Shown here: positions 24,608 to 33,010 of the stretch, in pieces
How the letters are laid out: every line of letters starts with the position of its first letter
Numbering within the stretch: position 1 is the first letter of the stretch
From: Hungatella hathewayi WAL-18680
GTDB taxonomy: Bacteria; Bacillota; Clostridia; Lachnospirales; Lachnospiraceae
DNA length: 51,186 bases
NCBI RefSeq assembly: GCF_000235505.1
Contig: NZ_JH379027.1
Span: forward strand, 1,839,284 to 1,890,469
Reading direction: 5' to 3'
The notes under the pieces: model-generated
Seen by the model: only the letters and a program-made list of their open reading frames with translations
What the model was told of the DNA's origin: nothing
The model's database searches: none
Made by a program: the position numbers and the translations under genes

Positions 24608-24706
24608 GAAAAACCGCCCTTGTATACTTTGGCGAGTCTATAAGGCGGCATTTCTGTTGCTTTGTATAAGGCCAACCTCTTGTATGAGGTGGTTGTTCCT
24701 TTTTAT
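24608..24706 (-). ncRNA. Antisense antitoxin RNA (RatA-like arrangement)
   Basis: The promoter at 24713-24741 points left and predicts a start near 24706. On the minus strand CCGCC-TTATAGACT and AGTATACAAGGGCGG pair and are followed by five T, a terminator ending near 24608. The RNA of about 99 bases is complementary to the 3' part of the toxin transcript, as in txpA/RatA. Confidence 0.75.
24671..24706 (+). terminator. Terminator of the toxin transcript
   Basis: CCAACCTC pairs with GAGGTGGTTG around TTGTAT, followed by TTCCTTTTT. With the antisense RNA beginning near 24706, sense and antisense transcripts overlap by about 100 bases. Confidence 0.7.
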
Positions 24707-24712
24707 GTCTTT

Positions 24713-24741
24713 ATTATAATCAATTTAATTTAATTATTCAA
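24713..24741 (-). promoter_or_regulatory. Antitoxin RNA promoter
   Basis: On the minus strand TTGAAT, exactly 17 bases, TATAAT. No ORF follows, only the antisense RNA and its terminator. Confidence 0.85.
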
Positions 24742-24759
24742 GTATTTTCTTAAATTCTT

Positions 24760-24990
24760 TCACTTATTCCTATGTTCAATCTCTTCCTCCGAATCCTTAT
24801 GCTCTTTCAGATTCTCAATCAATTTCAAATAAACATAGGCAATCACCGGCAGGACGATGGTGCAGAAGAGGGCGGCCATGAGGCAGCTTCTGGCGAAGGG
24901 GCTGTCGATGATGGCGAAGATTATGGTGGCCAGGTAGAGGAGGGCGATGAGGACCAGGACTACGATGGCGATGATTCGTTTTTTATTCAT
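24760..24990 (-). CDS. Small two-helix membrane protein
   Basis: 76 residues with two hydrophobic segments (IIAIVVLVLIALLYLATIIF; SCLMAALFCTIVLPVIAYVY) and a charged tail (KEHKDSEEEIEHRNK). GGAGA precedes the start on the minus strand. It lies 57 bases downstream of the ABC-F gene on the same strand and is probably cotranscribed. No family recognised. Confidence 0.7.
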   Translation of the reverse strand: MNKKRIIAIVVLVLIALLYLATIIFAIIDSPFARSCLMAALFCTIVLPVIAYVYLKLIENLKEHKDSEEEIEHRNK

Positions 24991-25047
24991 GGCAGGTTTC
25001 TCCTTATTCTTGGTAGTGGATGCTGTGTGGCGATGAGAGTGCGGCGG

Positions 25048-26964
25048 CTACTCCGCCAGACTCTCCCAAAGCTCGTAAAGTTCAGTCAGTCTCTCCGCAA
25101 TCCTTTCTTTTTCCTGATGAAGCTCCATCAGCCGGGCCACGTCGGAGCAGATGTCCGGCTGGAGCAGCAGTTCATCGATGGCAGCGTCACGCTCCTCCAG
25201 CGCCCCAATCTCGTCCTCCACCTTTTTCAAATCATTCTGGCGTTTGCGGAGCCGGGCCTGTTCTTCCTTCTGGGCCTTCCAGTCCTGTTTTACCTCGGAC
25301 ACCCCGGAATCCTGTGAGACGGCGTCATCCCCGGACGGCGCCACATACAGCTGGTTCATCAAATCCTTCTTTTCCAGGTAATAATCATAATTTCCAATAT
25401 AATTGATAAATGTCTCCCCCGTCAGTTCCAGAATCCTGGTGGCCGTCTTGTTGATAAAATAACGGTCGTGGGACACATAGAGGACGGTTCCGGTGTACTG
25501 GTTTAACGCCTGCTCCAAGATTTCCTTGGAGGTGATATCCAGATGGTTGGTCGGCTCATCGAGAATCAGGAAATTGGCGTTAGACAGCATCAGCTTGGCT
25601 AAGGACACCCGGCCCCGCTCGCCGCCGCTCAAATCTCCGATCCGCTTAAACACATCGTCGCCGGTAAACAAAAAGGCGGCCAGCACATTTCGAATCTTCG
25701 TATTGTTCATATCAGGATAGGTATCCTGAAGCTCGTCAAATAAAGTCTTCTCCATATGGAGTACCTGGTGCTCCTGGTCATAGTATCCGATATGTACCTT
25801 GGAACCCAGCACAATCTCCCCGGAATCCGCCGGCAGCATATCGTTGATAATCTTTAGCAGCGTGGTCTTGCCGGTCCCGTTGTTGCCGATGACCGCCACC
25901 CGCTCCCCCCGCTTGATATCCATATCCACATGGGAAAACAGATGGTTGGAGCCAAAGGATTTGCCAAGGTTCCGGACCGTCAGCACGTCATTTCCACTGG
26001 TGATGTTGGGCTCTAAGCGGATGTGCATCTCGTCGTTGACCTCCACCGGCTTGTCCAGCACCTCAATCTTGGAGAGCATCTTTTCCCGGCTCTCCGCCCG
26101 CTTGATGGATTTCTCCCGGTTGAAGGATTTTAACTTGGCGATGACCTCCTCCTGATGGCGGATTTCCTGCTGCTGGTTTAAATAGGCCTTCAGCTGGGCG
26201 TCCCGCAGCATGGCCTTCTTTTCGCTGTATGCCGAGTAGTTGCCCAGGAACACGGTCCCGTGCCCATTGTCCAGCTCGATAATCTTCCCGGCCACCCGGT
26301 CCAGGAAATACCGGTCGTGGGCCACGATAATCACGGCGCCCTTATAATTGAGCAGGTAGGTCTCCAGCCAGGCGATGGACTCCATGTCCAGATGGTTGGT
26401 CGGCTCGTCAAGCAGAATGATGTCCGGCTTGGACAGCAGCAGCTTTCCGAGGGAGACACGGGTCTTCTGGCCTCCCGACAGGGTGTGAATCTGTTTCGTG
26501 AAATCCTCCTCCGCAAACCCAAGCCCCTTTAATACGCCGGTCACCTCACTTTGGCAGGCATATCCGCCGGCCAGCTCAAACTCATGGCTGAGTCTGGTGT
26601 AGGTGGAGAGCATTTCCTCCAATTCCTTCCCCTCAGCGTGTTTCATCTCCACTTCCAGAGTCCGGATGCGCTCCTCCATCAGAAGCACGTCCCGCTTCAC
26701 CTCCAAAAGCTCTTCAAATATGGTCTTGTGGCTGGTCAAATCCTGGTGCTGGGCCAGATAGCCCATGGTTTTCCCCTTGGAAAGCACCACCGAGCCCTCG
26801 TCGGCCGCCAGCTCCCCCACAATCACCTTCAACAGCGTGGACTTTCCGGCCCCGTTGATTCCCACAATGGCGGCCTTCTCCTGGTCCTCAATATGAAAGG
26901 ATATATCCTCTATAATAACGTCAGTGCCAAACGCCTTACTGACATGGCTGCATGTTAAAATCAT
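25048..26964 (-). CDS. ABC-F family ATPase (YdiF-like)
   Basis: 638 residues with two ABC domains: Walker A GINGAGKST and GNNGTGKTT, signatures LSGGQKTRVSLGK and LSGGERGRVSLAK, Walker B ILLDEPTNHLD and LILDEPTNHLD. There are no membrane segments, and the linker between domains is about 85 residues and charged, followed by a C-terminal coiled-coil region. ABC-F proteins bind the ribosomal E site; some give antibiotic protection, others ease stalled translation. Placement next to rex matches ydiF in Bacillus subtilis, suggesting a housekeeping YdiF-type member. Start 26964 is set by GGAGGAACT directly upstream. Confidence 0.93.
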   Translation of the reverse strand: MILTCSHVSKAFGTDVIIEDISFHIEDQEKAAIVGINGAGKSTLLKVIVGELAADEGSVVLSKGKTMGYLAQHQDLTSHKTIFEELLEVKRDVLLMEERIRTLEVEMKHAEGKELEEMLSTYTRLSHEFELAGGYACQSEVTGVLKGLGFAEEDFTKQIHTLSGGQKTRVSLGKLLLSKPDIILLDEPTNHLDMESIAWLETYLLNYKGAVIIVAHDRYFLDRVAGKIIELDNGHGTVFLGNYSAYSEKKAMLRDAQLKAYLNQQQEIRHQEEVIAKLKSFNREKSIKRAESREKMLSKIEVLDKPVEVNDEMHIRLEPNITSGNDVLTVRNLGKSFGSNHLFSHVDMDIKRGERVAVIGNNGTGKTTLLKIINDMLPADSGEIVLGSKVHIGYYDQEHQVLHMEKTLFDELQDTYPDMNNTKIRNVLAAFLFTGDDVFKRIGDLSGGERGRVSLAKLMLSNANFLILDEPTNHLDITSKEILEQALNQYTGTVLYVSHDRYFINKTATRILELTGETFINYIGNYDYYLEKKDLMNQLYVAPSGDDAVSQDSGVSEVKQDWKAQKEEQARLRKRQNDLKKVEDEIGALEERDAAIDELLLQPDICSDVARLMELHQEKERIAERLTELYELWESLAE

Positions 26965-27069
26965 AGTTCCTCCCTGAAAACGCTCCATTTTCGACAGTTT
27001 CCCATCAGAACGCACACTCTAATCAAGTATAATATAGCCGGACAAATTTTTCAAGGATGCAAAACCTGT

Positions 27070-27098
27070 TTGACATTGATTTAACAACTGGGTATAAT
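27070..27098 (+). promoter_or_regulatory. rex promoter with possible Rex operator
   Basis: TTGACA, 17 bases, TATAAT: consensus. The bases 27070-27087 (TTGACATTG-ATTTAACAA) resemble the Rex site TTGTTAA-N4-TTAACAA in the right half; autoregulation by Rex would fit. The promoter is strong; the operator is inferred. Confidence 0.8.
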
Positions 27099-27134
27099 GA
27101 ATACAGTGATTATAGTAAGGGAAGGTGAAGTGCC

Positions 27135-27794
27135 GTGGAACGGAAAGAAATCTCCAAAGCAGTCATCTCCAGGCTTCCAAGATACTACCGGTATCTGGGA
27201 GAGCTGATGGAGGATGGCGTGGAAAGAATTTCATCAAATGATTTGAGCATACGGATGAAAGTGACTGCTTCACAGATTCGCCAGGATTTAAATAACTTTG
27301 GCGGTTTTGGACAACAGGGATATGGGTATAATGTCAAGTATTTATATACGGAGATTGCCAAGATTCTGGGCATTGACCGTCAACATAACCTGGTGATTAT
27401 CGGAGCGGGTAACCTGGGGCAGGCAATCGCCAACTATGCCAATTTTGAGAGACGTGGTTTTATTATCAAAGGGATGTTCGACACGAACCCCCGCTTAATC
27501 GGGCTGGTGGTTCGGGGAATTGAGATTCGCGGTGTGGAGGATTTGGAGCAGTTTATCGTGGACAATGATGTCCAGATAGCGGCTTTGACCATACCGAAGA
27601 CCAAGGCGCCGGAGATTGCGGACCGCCTTGTGAAAGCCGGAATCAAGGCGATCTGGAATTTTGCACATACGGACCTTGTCGTTCCAGATGATGTGGTAGT
27701 GGAAAATGTTCACCTGTCAGAAAGTCTCATGCGTCTGTCCTATAAAGTGTGCAGCATGCAGGACCAGGAAGCGGAGAATCAGAATAAGTCATGA
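27135..27794 (+). CDS. rex: Redox-sensing transcriptional repressor Rex
   Basis: 219 residues. Winged helix at residues 1-80 (AVISRLPRYYRYLGEL, then SNDLSIRMKVTASQIRQDL and the FGGFGQQGYGYNV wing), then a Rossmann domain with GAGNLGQAIANY near residue 90. Rex senses the NADH/NAD ratio and represses fermentation and redox genes when NADH is low. The GTG start follows GAAGGTGA. Its stop overlaps the acpS start (ATGA), so rex leads the operon rex-acpS-nnr-alr-mazF. Confidence 0.96.
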   Translation: MERKEISKAVISRLPRYYRYLGELMEDGVERISSNDLSIRMKVTASQIRQDLNNFGGFGQQGYGYNVKYLYTEIAKILGIDRQHNLVIIGAGNLGQAIANYANFERRGFIIKGMFDTNPRLIGLVVRGIEIRGVEDLEQFIVDNDVQIAALTIPKTKAPEIADRLVKAGIKAIWNFAHTDLVVPDDVVVENVHLSESLMRLSYKVCSMQDQEAENQNKS

Positions 27795-28156
27795 TACTTG
27801 GAATTGGAACGGATATGATAGAGATTGCGCGAATTCGGAAAGCCTGTGAAAAAGAGGCTTTCCTGACGCGGACCTTTACCGAGCTGGAATGCCGGCAAGC
27901 AAAAGGGAGTGCCTCAATGCTTGCTGGCAATTTTGCTATCAAAGAAGCGGTGGCAAAGTCTTTTGGAACTGGTTTTCGAACATTTATGCCTGGAGATATT
28001 GAGGTGCTGCGGGATGAGCTGGGAAAGCCTTACGTGGTATTGTACAGGGGCGCAAAGGAGATGGCAAAATCCATGGGAATGAGCAGAATCCATGTCTCCA
28101 TCACCAATACGTCAGAGTATGCCCTCGGGTTCGCCGTGGGGGAAGGAGAGAGGTAG
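27791..28156 (+). CDS. acpS: Holo-[acyl-carrier-protein] synthase
   Basis: 121 residues. ILGIGTDMIEIARI (Mg-binding Asp) and NFAIKEAVAKSFGTG are family signatures; HVSITNTSEYALGFAV closes the fold. It transfers 4'-phosphopantetheine from CoA to acyl carrier protein in fatty acid synthesis. The ATG overlaps the rex stop and its own stop is followed directly by the nnr ATG, indicating translational coupling. Confidence 0.95.
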   Translation: MILGIGTDMIEIARIRKACEKEAFLTRTFTELECRQAKGSASMLAGNFAIKEAVAKSFGTGFRTFMPGDIEVLRDELGKPYVVLYRGAKEMAKSMGMSRIHVSITNTSEYALGFAVGEGER

Positions 28157-29653
28157 ATGAGAGTTCTGGTGTCAGGAAGTCAGATGAGAGAGATTGACCG
28201 GTATACCATGGAAGAGATTGGCATCCCCTCCATGGTGTTGATGGAGCGGGCGGCCATGGCCGTGGTCAGCCAGGTGGAGCAGCGGTGCACCAGGACGGAC
28301 CGTATCTGGGCTGTCTGCGGCACCGGGAACAACGGGGCCGACGGCATTGCCGTGGGCAGAATGCTTCATCTGAAGGGATACCGGGTCTCCATTCTGCTGT
28401 GCGGGGATACCAAGCGGGGAACCGCGGAATATCACCAGCAGCTGGCCATTGCAAAGGCCCTGACAGTGCCGGTGATAGAATATCATGATTTTATTCCCGG
28501 CTCCTGCGACGTGATTGTGGATGGCATCTTCGGTGTCGGCCTTGGAAGAGAGATAGAAGGGGAATACCGGGAAGCCATGGAGATGCTTGAGAGCCGCCAT
28601 GCCAGGGAAGTGATTGCCATTGACATTCCCTCCGGGTTTCACAGCGATACGGGACAGATTATGGGAATCGGGCTGAAAGCCACGGCCACGGTGACCTTCG
28701 GATATGAAAAGCTGGGCTCGGTGCTGTATCCGGGAAAGGCGTACTGCGGCGACGTGGTGGTGGCTGACATCGGATTTCCGGAAGTCAGCTATGAAACATG
28801 CGGGGGAATCCGTTACTTCACCTATGAGGCGGAGGATGTGAAAAGACGGCCGGTCCGGCCGGCGGATGCCAACAAGGGAACCTTTGGAAAGGTCCTTATC
28901 GTGGCGGGCTCCAGGAATATGAGCGGGGCGGCTTACCTAAGCGCCCTGGCGGCCTACCGGATGGGAGCCGGTCTGGTGAAGATACTGACGGTGGGGGAAA
29001 ACCGGCAGATACTCCAGACGCAGCTGCCGGAGGCCATTCTGGAGACCTATGACATGGAGGACGGGGAGATATCGGAGTCACAGATTGCAAAGGCCTGTGA
29101 CTGGGCCACAGTGATTGTGCTAGGGCCGGGAATCGGCCGGGAGCCATACGTGGAGCAGCTGGTGAAGAATGTGCTGGTGCAGGCCTACGTTCCCATCATC
29201 ATCGACGCGGACGGGTTAAATGCCATTGCCGCCCACCCGGAGCTGACCCAGTACTATACGGAGAACATTATTATCACTCCCCATGTGGGGGAGATGTCCA
29301 GACTGACGGGGCAGAGCATTGAGAGCATCAAGGCGGCCCCTGTCGACACAGCCCTGCGCTACAGCGGACTTCACGGCATCACCTGTGTGCTGAAGGACGC
29401 GGTGAGCGTGGTTACCGGAAAAGAGGGCCAGGTGTATCTAAATACCAGCGGCAGCAGCGCCATGGCCAAGGCGGGAGCGGGCGATGTATTGACCGGAGCC
29501 ATAGCGGGACTGCTGGCCCAGGGGGAAGAAAACTGGGAAGCCGCCATCCTTGGCGTGTACCTACATGGTGTGGCAGGCGACAGATGCCTGGACAGACTTG
29601 GCGCTCACGGTCTTCTGGCCGGAGATATTACAAATGAACTTGGGGTGATATAA
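28157..29653 (+). CDS. nnr: Bifunctional NAD(P)H-hydrate epimerase / dehydratase
   Basis: 498 residues. The N-terminal YjeF_N epimerase half (residues 1 to about 215) has VCGTGNNGADGIAVGRML; the C-terminal ribokinase-like dehydratase half (about 230-495) has KGTFGKVLIVAGSRNMSGAA and the catalytic AKAGAGDVLTGAIAGL. It repairs damaged, hydrated NADH and NADPH. The pairing with acpS and alr is conserved in Firmicutes. No ribosome site is needed beyond coupling to acpS, whose stop is adjacent. Confidence 0.95.
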   Translation: MRVLVSGSQMREIDRYTMEEIGIPSMVLMERAAMAVVSQVEQRCTRTDRIWAVCGTGNNGADGIAVGRMLHLKGYRVSILLCGDTKRGTAEYHQQLAIAKALTVPVIEYHDFIPGSCDVIVDGIFGVGLGREIEGEYREAMEMLESRHAREVIAIDIPSGFHSDTGQIMGIGLKATATVTFGYEKLGSVLYPGKAYCGDVVVADIGFPEVSYETCGGIRYFTYEAEDVKRRPVRPADANKGTFGKVLIVAGSRNMSGAAYLSALAAYRMGAGLVKILTVGENRQILQTQLPEAILETYDMEDGEISESQIAKACDWATVIVLGPGIGREPYVEQLVKNVLVQAYVPIIIDADGLNAIAAHPELTQYYTENIIITPHVGEMSRLTGQSIESIKAAPVDTALRYSGLHGITCVLKDAVSVVTGKEGQVYLNTSGSSAMAKAGAGDVLTGAIAGLLAQGEENWEAAILGVYLHGVAGDRCLDRLGAHGLLAGDITNELGVI

Positions 29654-29654
29654 T

Positions 29655-30920
29655 ATGAATATATCAATAGAGAATTATTTGCAGCATTACATGAAGAATC
29701 AGACACAGAATCACTATCAGATGGAGGCAGAAACAATCATGAGACCCTATACCAGGACCTACGCAACCGTCAATCTGGATGCGGTCAGGTACAATTTAAA
29801 AGCGATGAAGGCGAACTTAAACCGGGGGACTGGAATCATCGGTGTGGTGAAGGCGGACGCCTACGGCCACGGAGCGGTGCCGGTGGCGAGAGCCATTGAC
29901 GAGTATGTCTGCGGTTATGCGGTGGCCACGGTGGAGGAAGCCATGCAGCTTCGGCGCCACGGCATTACCAAACCGGTCATCATTCTCGGCGTCACCCATG
30001 AGATTCATAACCGGGAAATGATTCGCTATGGGATACGCTCCACCATCTTTACGATGGATCAGGCGAAGAAGCTGTCGGAGACGGCGGTGTCCATGCACAA
30101 ACCGGCGATTGTTCACCTGGCGCTGGACACGGGCATGAGCCGCATCGGCATGATGCCGGTGAAGGAGAGCGTGGATTTGATTGAGGCGATGAGCAAGCTG
30201 CCATCCCTTCAGCTGGAGGGGCTGTTCACCCATTTTGCCAAGGCGGATGAGGGGGATAAGACCTTCGCAAAGCAGCAGATAGAGCAGTTTCAGACATTTT
30301 TGAATATGCTGGAGGAGCGGGGGATTAAAATCCCGGTGAAGCACTGCTCCAACAGCGCGGGTATCATCGATATGAAGGAAGCCAACTTCAACGCGGTGCG
30401 GGCCGGCATTTCCATGTACGGACTGTATCCGTCCCAGGAGGTGGATACCACCAATGTCATCCTGATACCGGCCCTGGAGTGGAAGAGCTTTGTCACCTAC
30501 GTGAAGGAGATTCCGGAGGGGACACCGGTCAGCTATGGGGGAACCTTTGTGGCGGATAAGAAGATGACGGTTGCCACGATTCCGGTGGGATATGGGGACG
30601 GTTATCCGAGAAATCTCTCCAACAAGGGCAGTGTGCTGATTCACGGGGAGCGGGCCAGAATACTGGGGCGCGTCTGCATGGACCAGATGATGGTGGACGT
30701 GACGGACATCCCGGATGTGAAGGTGGACGATGAGGTGACGTTAATCGGAATTGAGGAGGAGGACCAGATTACGGCTGTGGAGCTGGCGGAGACAGGCGGC
30801 GGCTTCCACTACGAGATTCTCTGCGACATCAACAAGCGTGTCCCAAGAGTGTACTTAAAGGGCGGCCAGATATTTGGCAAAAAAGATTATTTTAACGACA
30901 GGTACGAGGACCCCCGCTAA
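29655..30920 (+). CDS. alr: Alanine racemase
   Basis: 421 residues, about 30 longer at the N-terminus than usual. The PLP Lys lies in GVVKADAYGHG and the second catalytic Tyr in ISMYGLYPS; VGYGDGYPR and GRVCMDQMMVD are signatures. It interconverts L- and D-alanine for peptidoglycan. Two starts are possible: 29655 (after GGGGTGAT, just after nnr) or 29739 (after GGAGG, giving MRPYTRTYATVNLD, the conserved start). The second matches family length better; the first keeps the operon spacing. Confidence 0.95.
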   Translation: MNISIENYLQHYMKNQTQNHYQMEAETIMRPYTRTYATVNLDAVRYNLKAMKANLNRGTGIIGVVKADAYGHGAVPVARAIDEYVCGYAVATVEEAMQLRRHGITKPVIILGVTHEIHNREMIRYGIRSTIFTMDQAKKLSETAVSMHKPAIVHLALDTGMSRIGMMPVKESVDLIEAMSKLPSLQLEGLFTHFAKADEGDKTFAKQQIEQFQTFLNMLEERGIKIPVKHCSNSAGIIDMKEANFNAVRAGISMYGLYPSQEVDTTNVILIPALEWKSFVTYVKEIPEGTPVSYGGTFVADKKMTVATIPVGYGDGYPRNLSNKGSVLIHGERARILGRVCMDQMMVDVTDIPDVKVDDEVTLIGIEEEDQITAVELAETGGGFHYEILCDINKRVPRVYLKGGQIFGKKDYFNDRYEDPR

Positions 30921-31040
30921 TCGGCGTTAACGGAAAGCCCGTCTAAATCATATGATAGAAGGTGTAGAGTAGTGTATACACCGGCACAAACAGGTCAATA
31001 CTACATATATAAATTTCATGAATTGACGGAGAGTGTAAAC

Positions 31041-31388
31041 GTGATTATAAGACGAGGCGATATCTATTATGCGGATTTGAGACCGGTGGTCGGGTCGGAG
31101 CAGGGCGGAATCCGTCCGGTGCTCATCATACAGAACGATATAGGAAACAAACACAGTCCCACAGTCATCTGTGCGGCTATTACCTCAAAGATGAACAAGG
31201 CCAAGCTGCCAACCCATGTGGAGCTGGACACCAAGAAATGTGATATGATCAAGGACTCGGTCATCCTGCTGGAGCAGCTGCGGACCATTGACAAGCAGCG
31301 GTTGAAAGAGAAAATCTGCCATATAGACGAGGAACTTTTGAGAAAAGTGGACACCGCCCTGATGGTAAGCCTGGAGCTTTCTACATAG
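31041..31388 (+). CDS. mazF: MazF/PemK-family endoribonuclease toxin (no adjacent antitoxin)
   Basis: 115 residues from GTG 31041, giving the canonical start [27 protein letters not shown]3-like toxin barrel with catalytic Arg (GIRPVLI) and Thr/Ser in AAITSKMN. MazF cuts single-stranded mRNA at short sequences. GGAGAG lies seven bases before the GTG; the frame is open back to 30972 but that extension is atypical. In Bacillus, ndoAI (antitoxin) sits between alr and this gene; here the 120 bases between hold no RHH gene. Antitoxin may be encoded elsewhere. Confidence 0.92.
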   Translation: MIIRRGDIYYADLRPVVGSEQGGIRPVLIIQNDIGNKHSPTVICAAITSKMNKAKLPTHVELDTKKCDMIKDSVILLEQLRTIDKQRLKEKICHIDEELLRKVDTALMVSLELST

Positions 31389-31395
31389 AGCGGCA

Positions 31396-31424
31396 TTGAC
31401 GAAAGACGTAGAATCTGTTATAGT
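31396..31424 (+). promoter_or_regulatory. Promoter of the CNNM/CorC gene
   Basis: TTGACG, 17 bases, TATAGT, about 50 bases before the ATG. Confidence 0.75.
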
Positions 31425-31475
31425 TGCAATGGTTACTGTACGAATGACGAGGAAAAGAGGGAATTTTAAGGGTTT

Positions 31476-32858
31476 ATGGACGATAGTTATTGGCCGCTCA
31501 GTTTGGCCGTGTTTATCGCGTTTCTGATTGTGGAAGCGGTATTTTACGGATTCGGGGCGGCGATTCAGAATGTGAATGTAAATGACCTGGAAAAGGAGAT
31601 GCTGGCCGGCAATAAAAAGGCCCGCCATCTGTTGCGGATCGTCAACCGCCCGACCAGGTTTGTCAATTCCATACAGATAGTTACCAATGTGATTGGTATT
31701 GTCATCGGCGCCTATATTCTGGGGGCCTGGAGACAGAAGTTTGAGCATCTGTTCCCGGTGACCGGGGAGCGGATCTGGTTTCCGGTACTCAGCATGGCGC
31801 TCAGCAGTATCATACTTTTAGTGCTGTTAATCAGCTTTGGCATTGTGATTCCCAAGCGGTGCGCCGCCAAGAACCCGGAGAAGTGGGGCTATGCCCTGGT
31901 TTCCGTTGTGGGGGCGGTGAGCACGGTGCTTCTGCCGTTTATCGCGGCGGTGACCGGCATTTCCTATGTGGTGCTGCGCCTTGTGGGCATTGACATGAAT
32001 GCCGAGGATGACAATGTGACAGAGGAGGATATCATGTCCATGGTCAATGAGGGCCATGAACAGGGCGTCCTGGAGGCCAGTGAGGCGGAGATGATAACCA
32101 ACATTTTCGAGTTCACGGACAAGGATGCGGGCGATATTATGACCCACCGGAAGAATCTGGTGGCTCTCGACGCGGAGACGCCTCTCGGGGAGGCGGTCAG
32201 CTTTATACTAAAGGATGGGAAAAATTCCAGATTTCCGGTTTACCAGAAGGATATCGATGACATTATCGGCCTGCTTCACATGAAGGACGCGCTGATATGC
32301 GTGGAAAATGAAGGGAACCGGGAGATGGCGATCGGACAGGTGCCGGGACTTCTGCGGGAAGCCCACTTTATTCCGGAGACCAGGAAGCTGAGTTCCCTGT
32401 TCCAGGAAATGCAGTCTCAGAAGATACATATGGAGATTGTGGTGGACGAGTATGGCCAGACGGCCGGGATTGTCACTATGGAGGATATCCTGGAAGAGAT
32501 TGTGGGCAATATTTTGGACGAGTACGACGTGGACGAGGAGTTTGTGGTCCAGACGGCGGACGGGTATGTGATGAACGGTATGACACCTCTGGAGGATGTG
32601 GCGGAGACGCTTCAGATTGAATTTTCCGAGGAGGACTACGACTCTTACGATACCATGAACGGATTTCTCATCTCCAAGCTGGACAGGATTCCACAGGAGG
32701 ATGAGGATTCCGAGGTAGAGTTTGAGGGATACATTTTCAAGATTATCAGTGTGGAAAACAAGATGATCCGCTCCGTGAAGGTGACTCCCGTTCCCAAAGT
32801 GGAGACGGAGGAGGACCAGGCGGAGGGAAAGAAGGATTCGTCTGAGGAAGAGGAATAA
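31476..32858 (+). CDS. CNNM/HlyC-CorC family membrane protein (Mg2+-transport-type)
   Basis: 460 residues: DUF21/CNNM membrane domain with about four helices (residues 1-165), an acidic helical linker, a CBS pair (about 205-335, including DIMTHRKNLVALD and TAGIVTMEDILEEIVGNILDEYD), a CorC_HlyC domain (about 345-435), and an acidic tail (EEDQAEGKKDSSEEEE). Related proteins (MpfA, YhdP) export or balance magnesium; the old name hemolysin is misleading. It has its own promoter and is followed by a terminator at 32925. Confidence 0.9.
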   Translation: MDDSYWPLSLAVFIAFLIVEAVFYGFGAAIQNVNVNDLEKEMLAGNKKARHLLRIVNRPTRFVNSIQIVTNVIGIVIGAYILGAWRQKFEHLFPVTGERIWFPVLSMALSSIILLVLLISFGIVIPKRCAAKNPEKWGYALVSVVGAVSTVLLPFIAAVTGISYVVLRLVGIDMNAEDDNVTEEDIMSMVNEGHEQGVLEASEAEMITNIFEFTDKDAGDIMTHRKNLVALDAETPLGEAVSFILKDGKNSRFPVYQKDIDDIIGLLHMKDALICVENEGNREMAIGQVPGLLREAHFIPETRKLSSLFQEMQSQKIHMEIVVDEYGQTAGIVTMEDILEEIVGNILDEYDVDEEFVVQTADGYVMNGMTPLEDVAETLQIEFSEEDYDSYDTMNGFLISKLDRIPQEDEDSEVEFEGYIFKIISVENKMIRSVKVTPVPKVETEEDQAEGKKDSSEEEE

Positions 32859-32924
32859 GAAGGCAGCAGAGGAGTTTTTGACAGGACAACGGAAACTGAA
32901 CATGTCAGATATGCTGGAAAAGGA

Positions 32925-32960
32925 GGACGCCCGCAGCAAGGCGTTCCCTTTTTCTGTCTT
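32925..32960 (+). terminator. Rho-independent terminator
   Basis: GGACGCC and GGCGTTCC pair around CGCAGCAA, followed by CTTTTTCTGTCTTTT. It separates the CNNM gene from the MATE gene. Confidence 0.65.
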
Positions 32961-33010
32961 TTAGTAAAGCATGGACAGTGCGGTTTGAAACAGAAGAGTA
33001 AGGGGTATTT

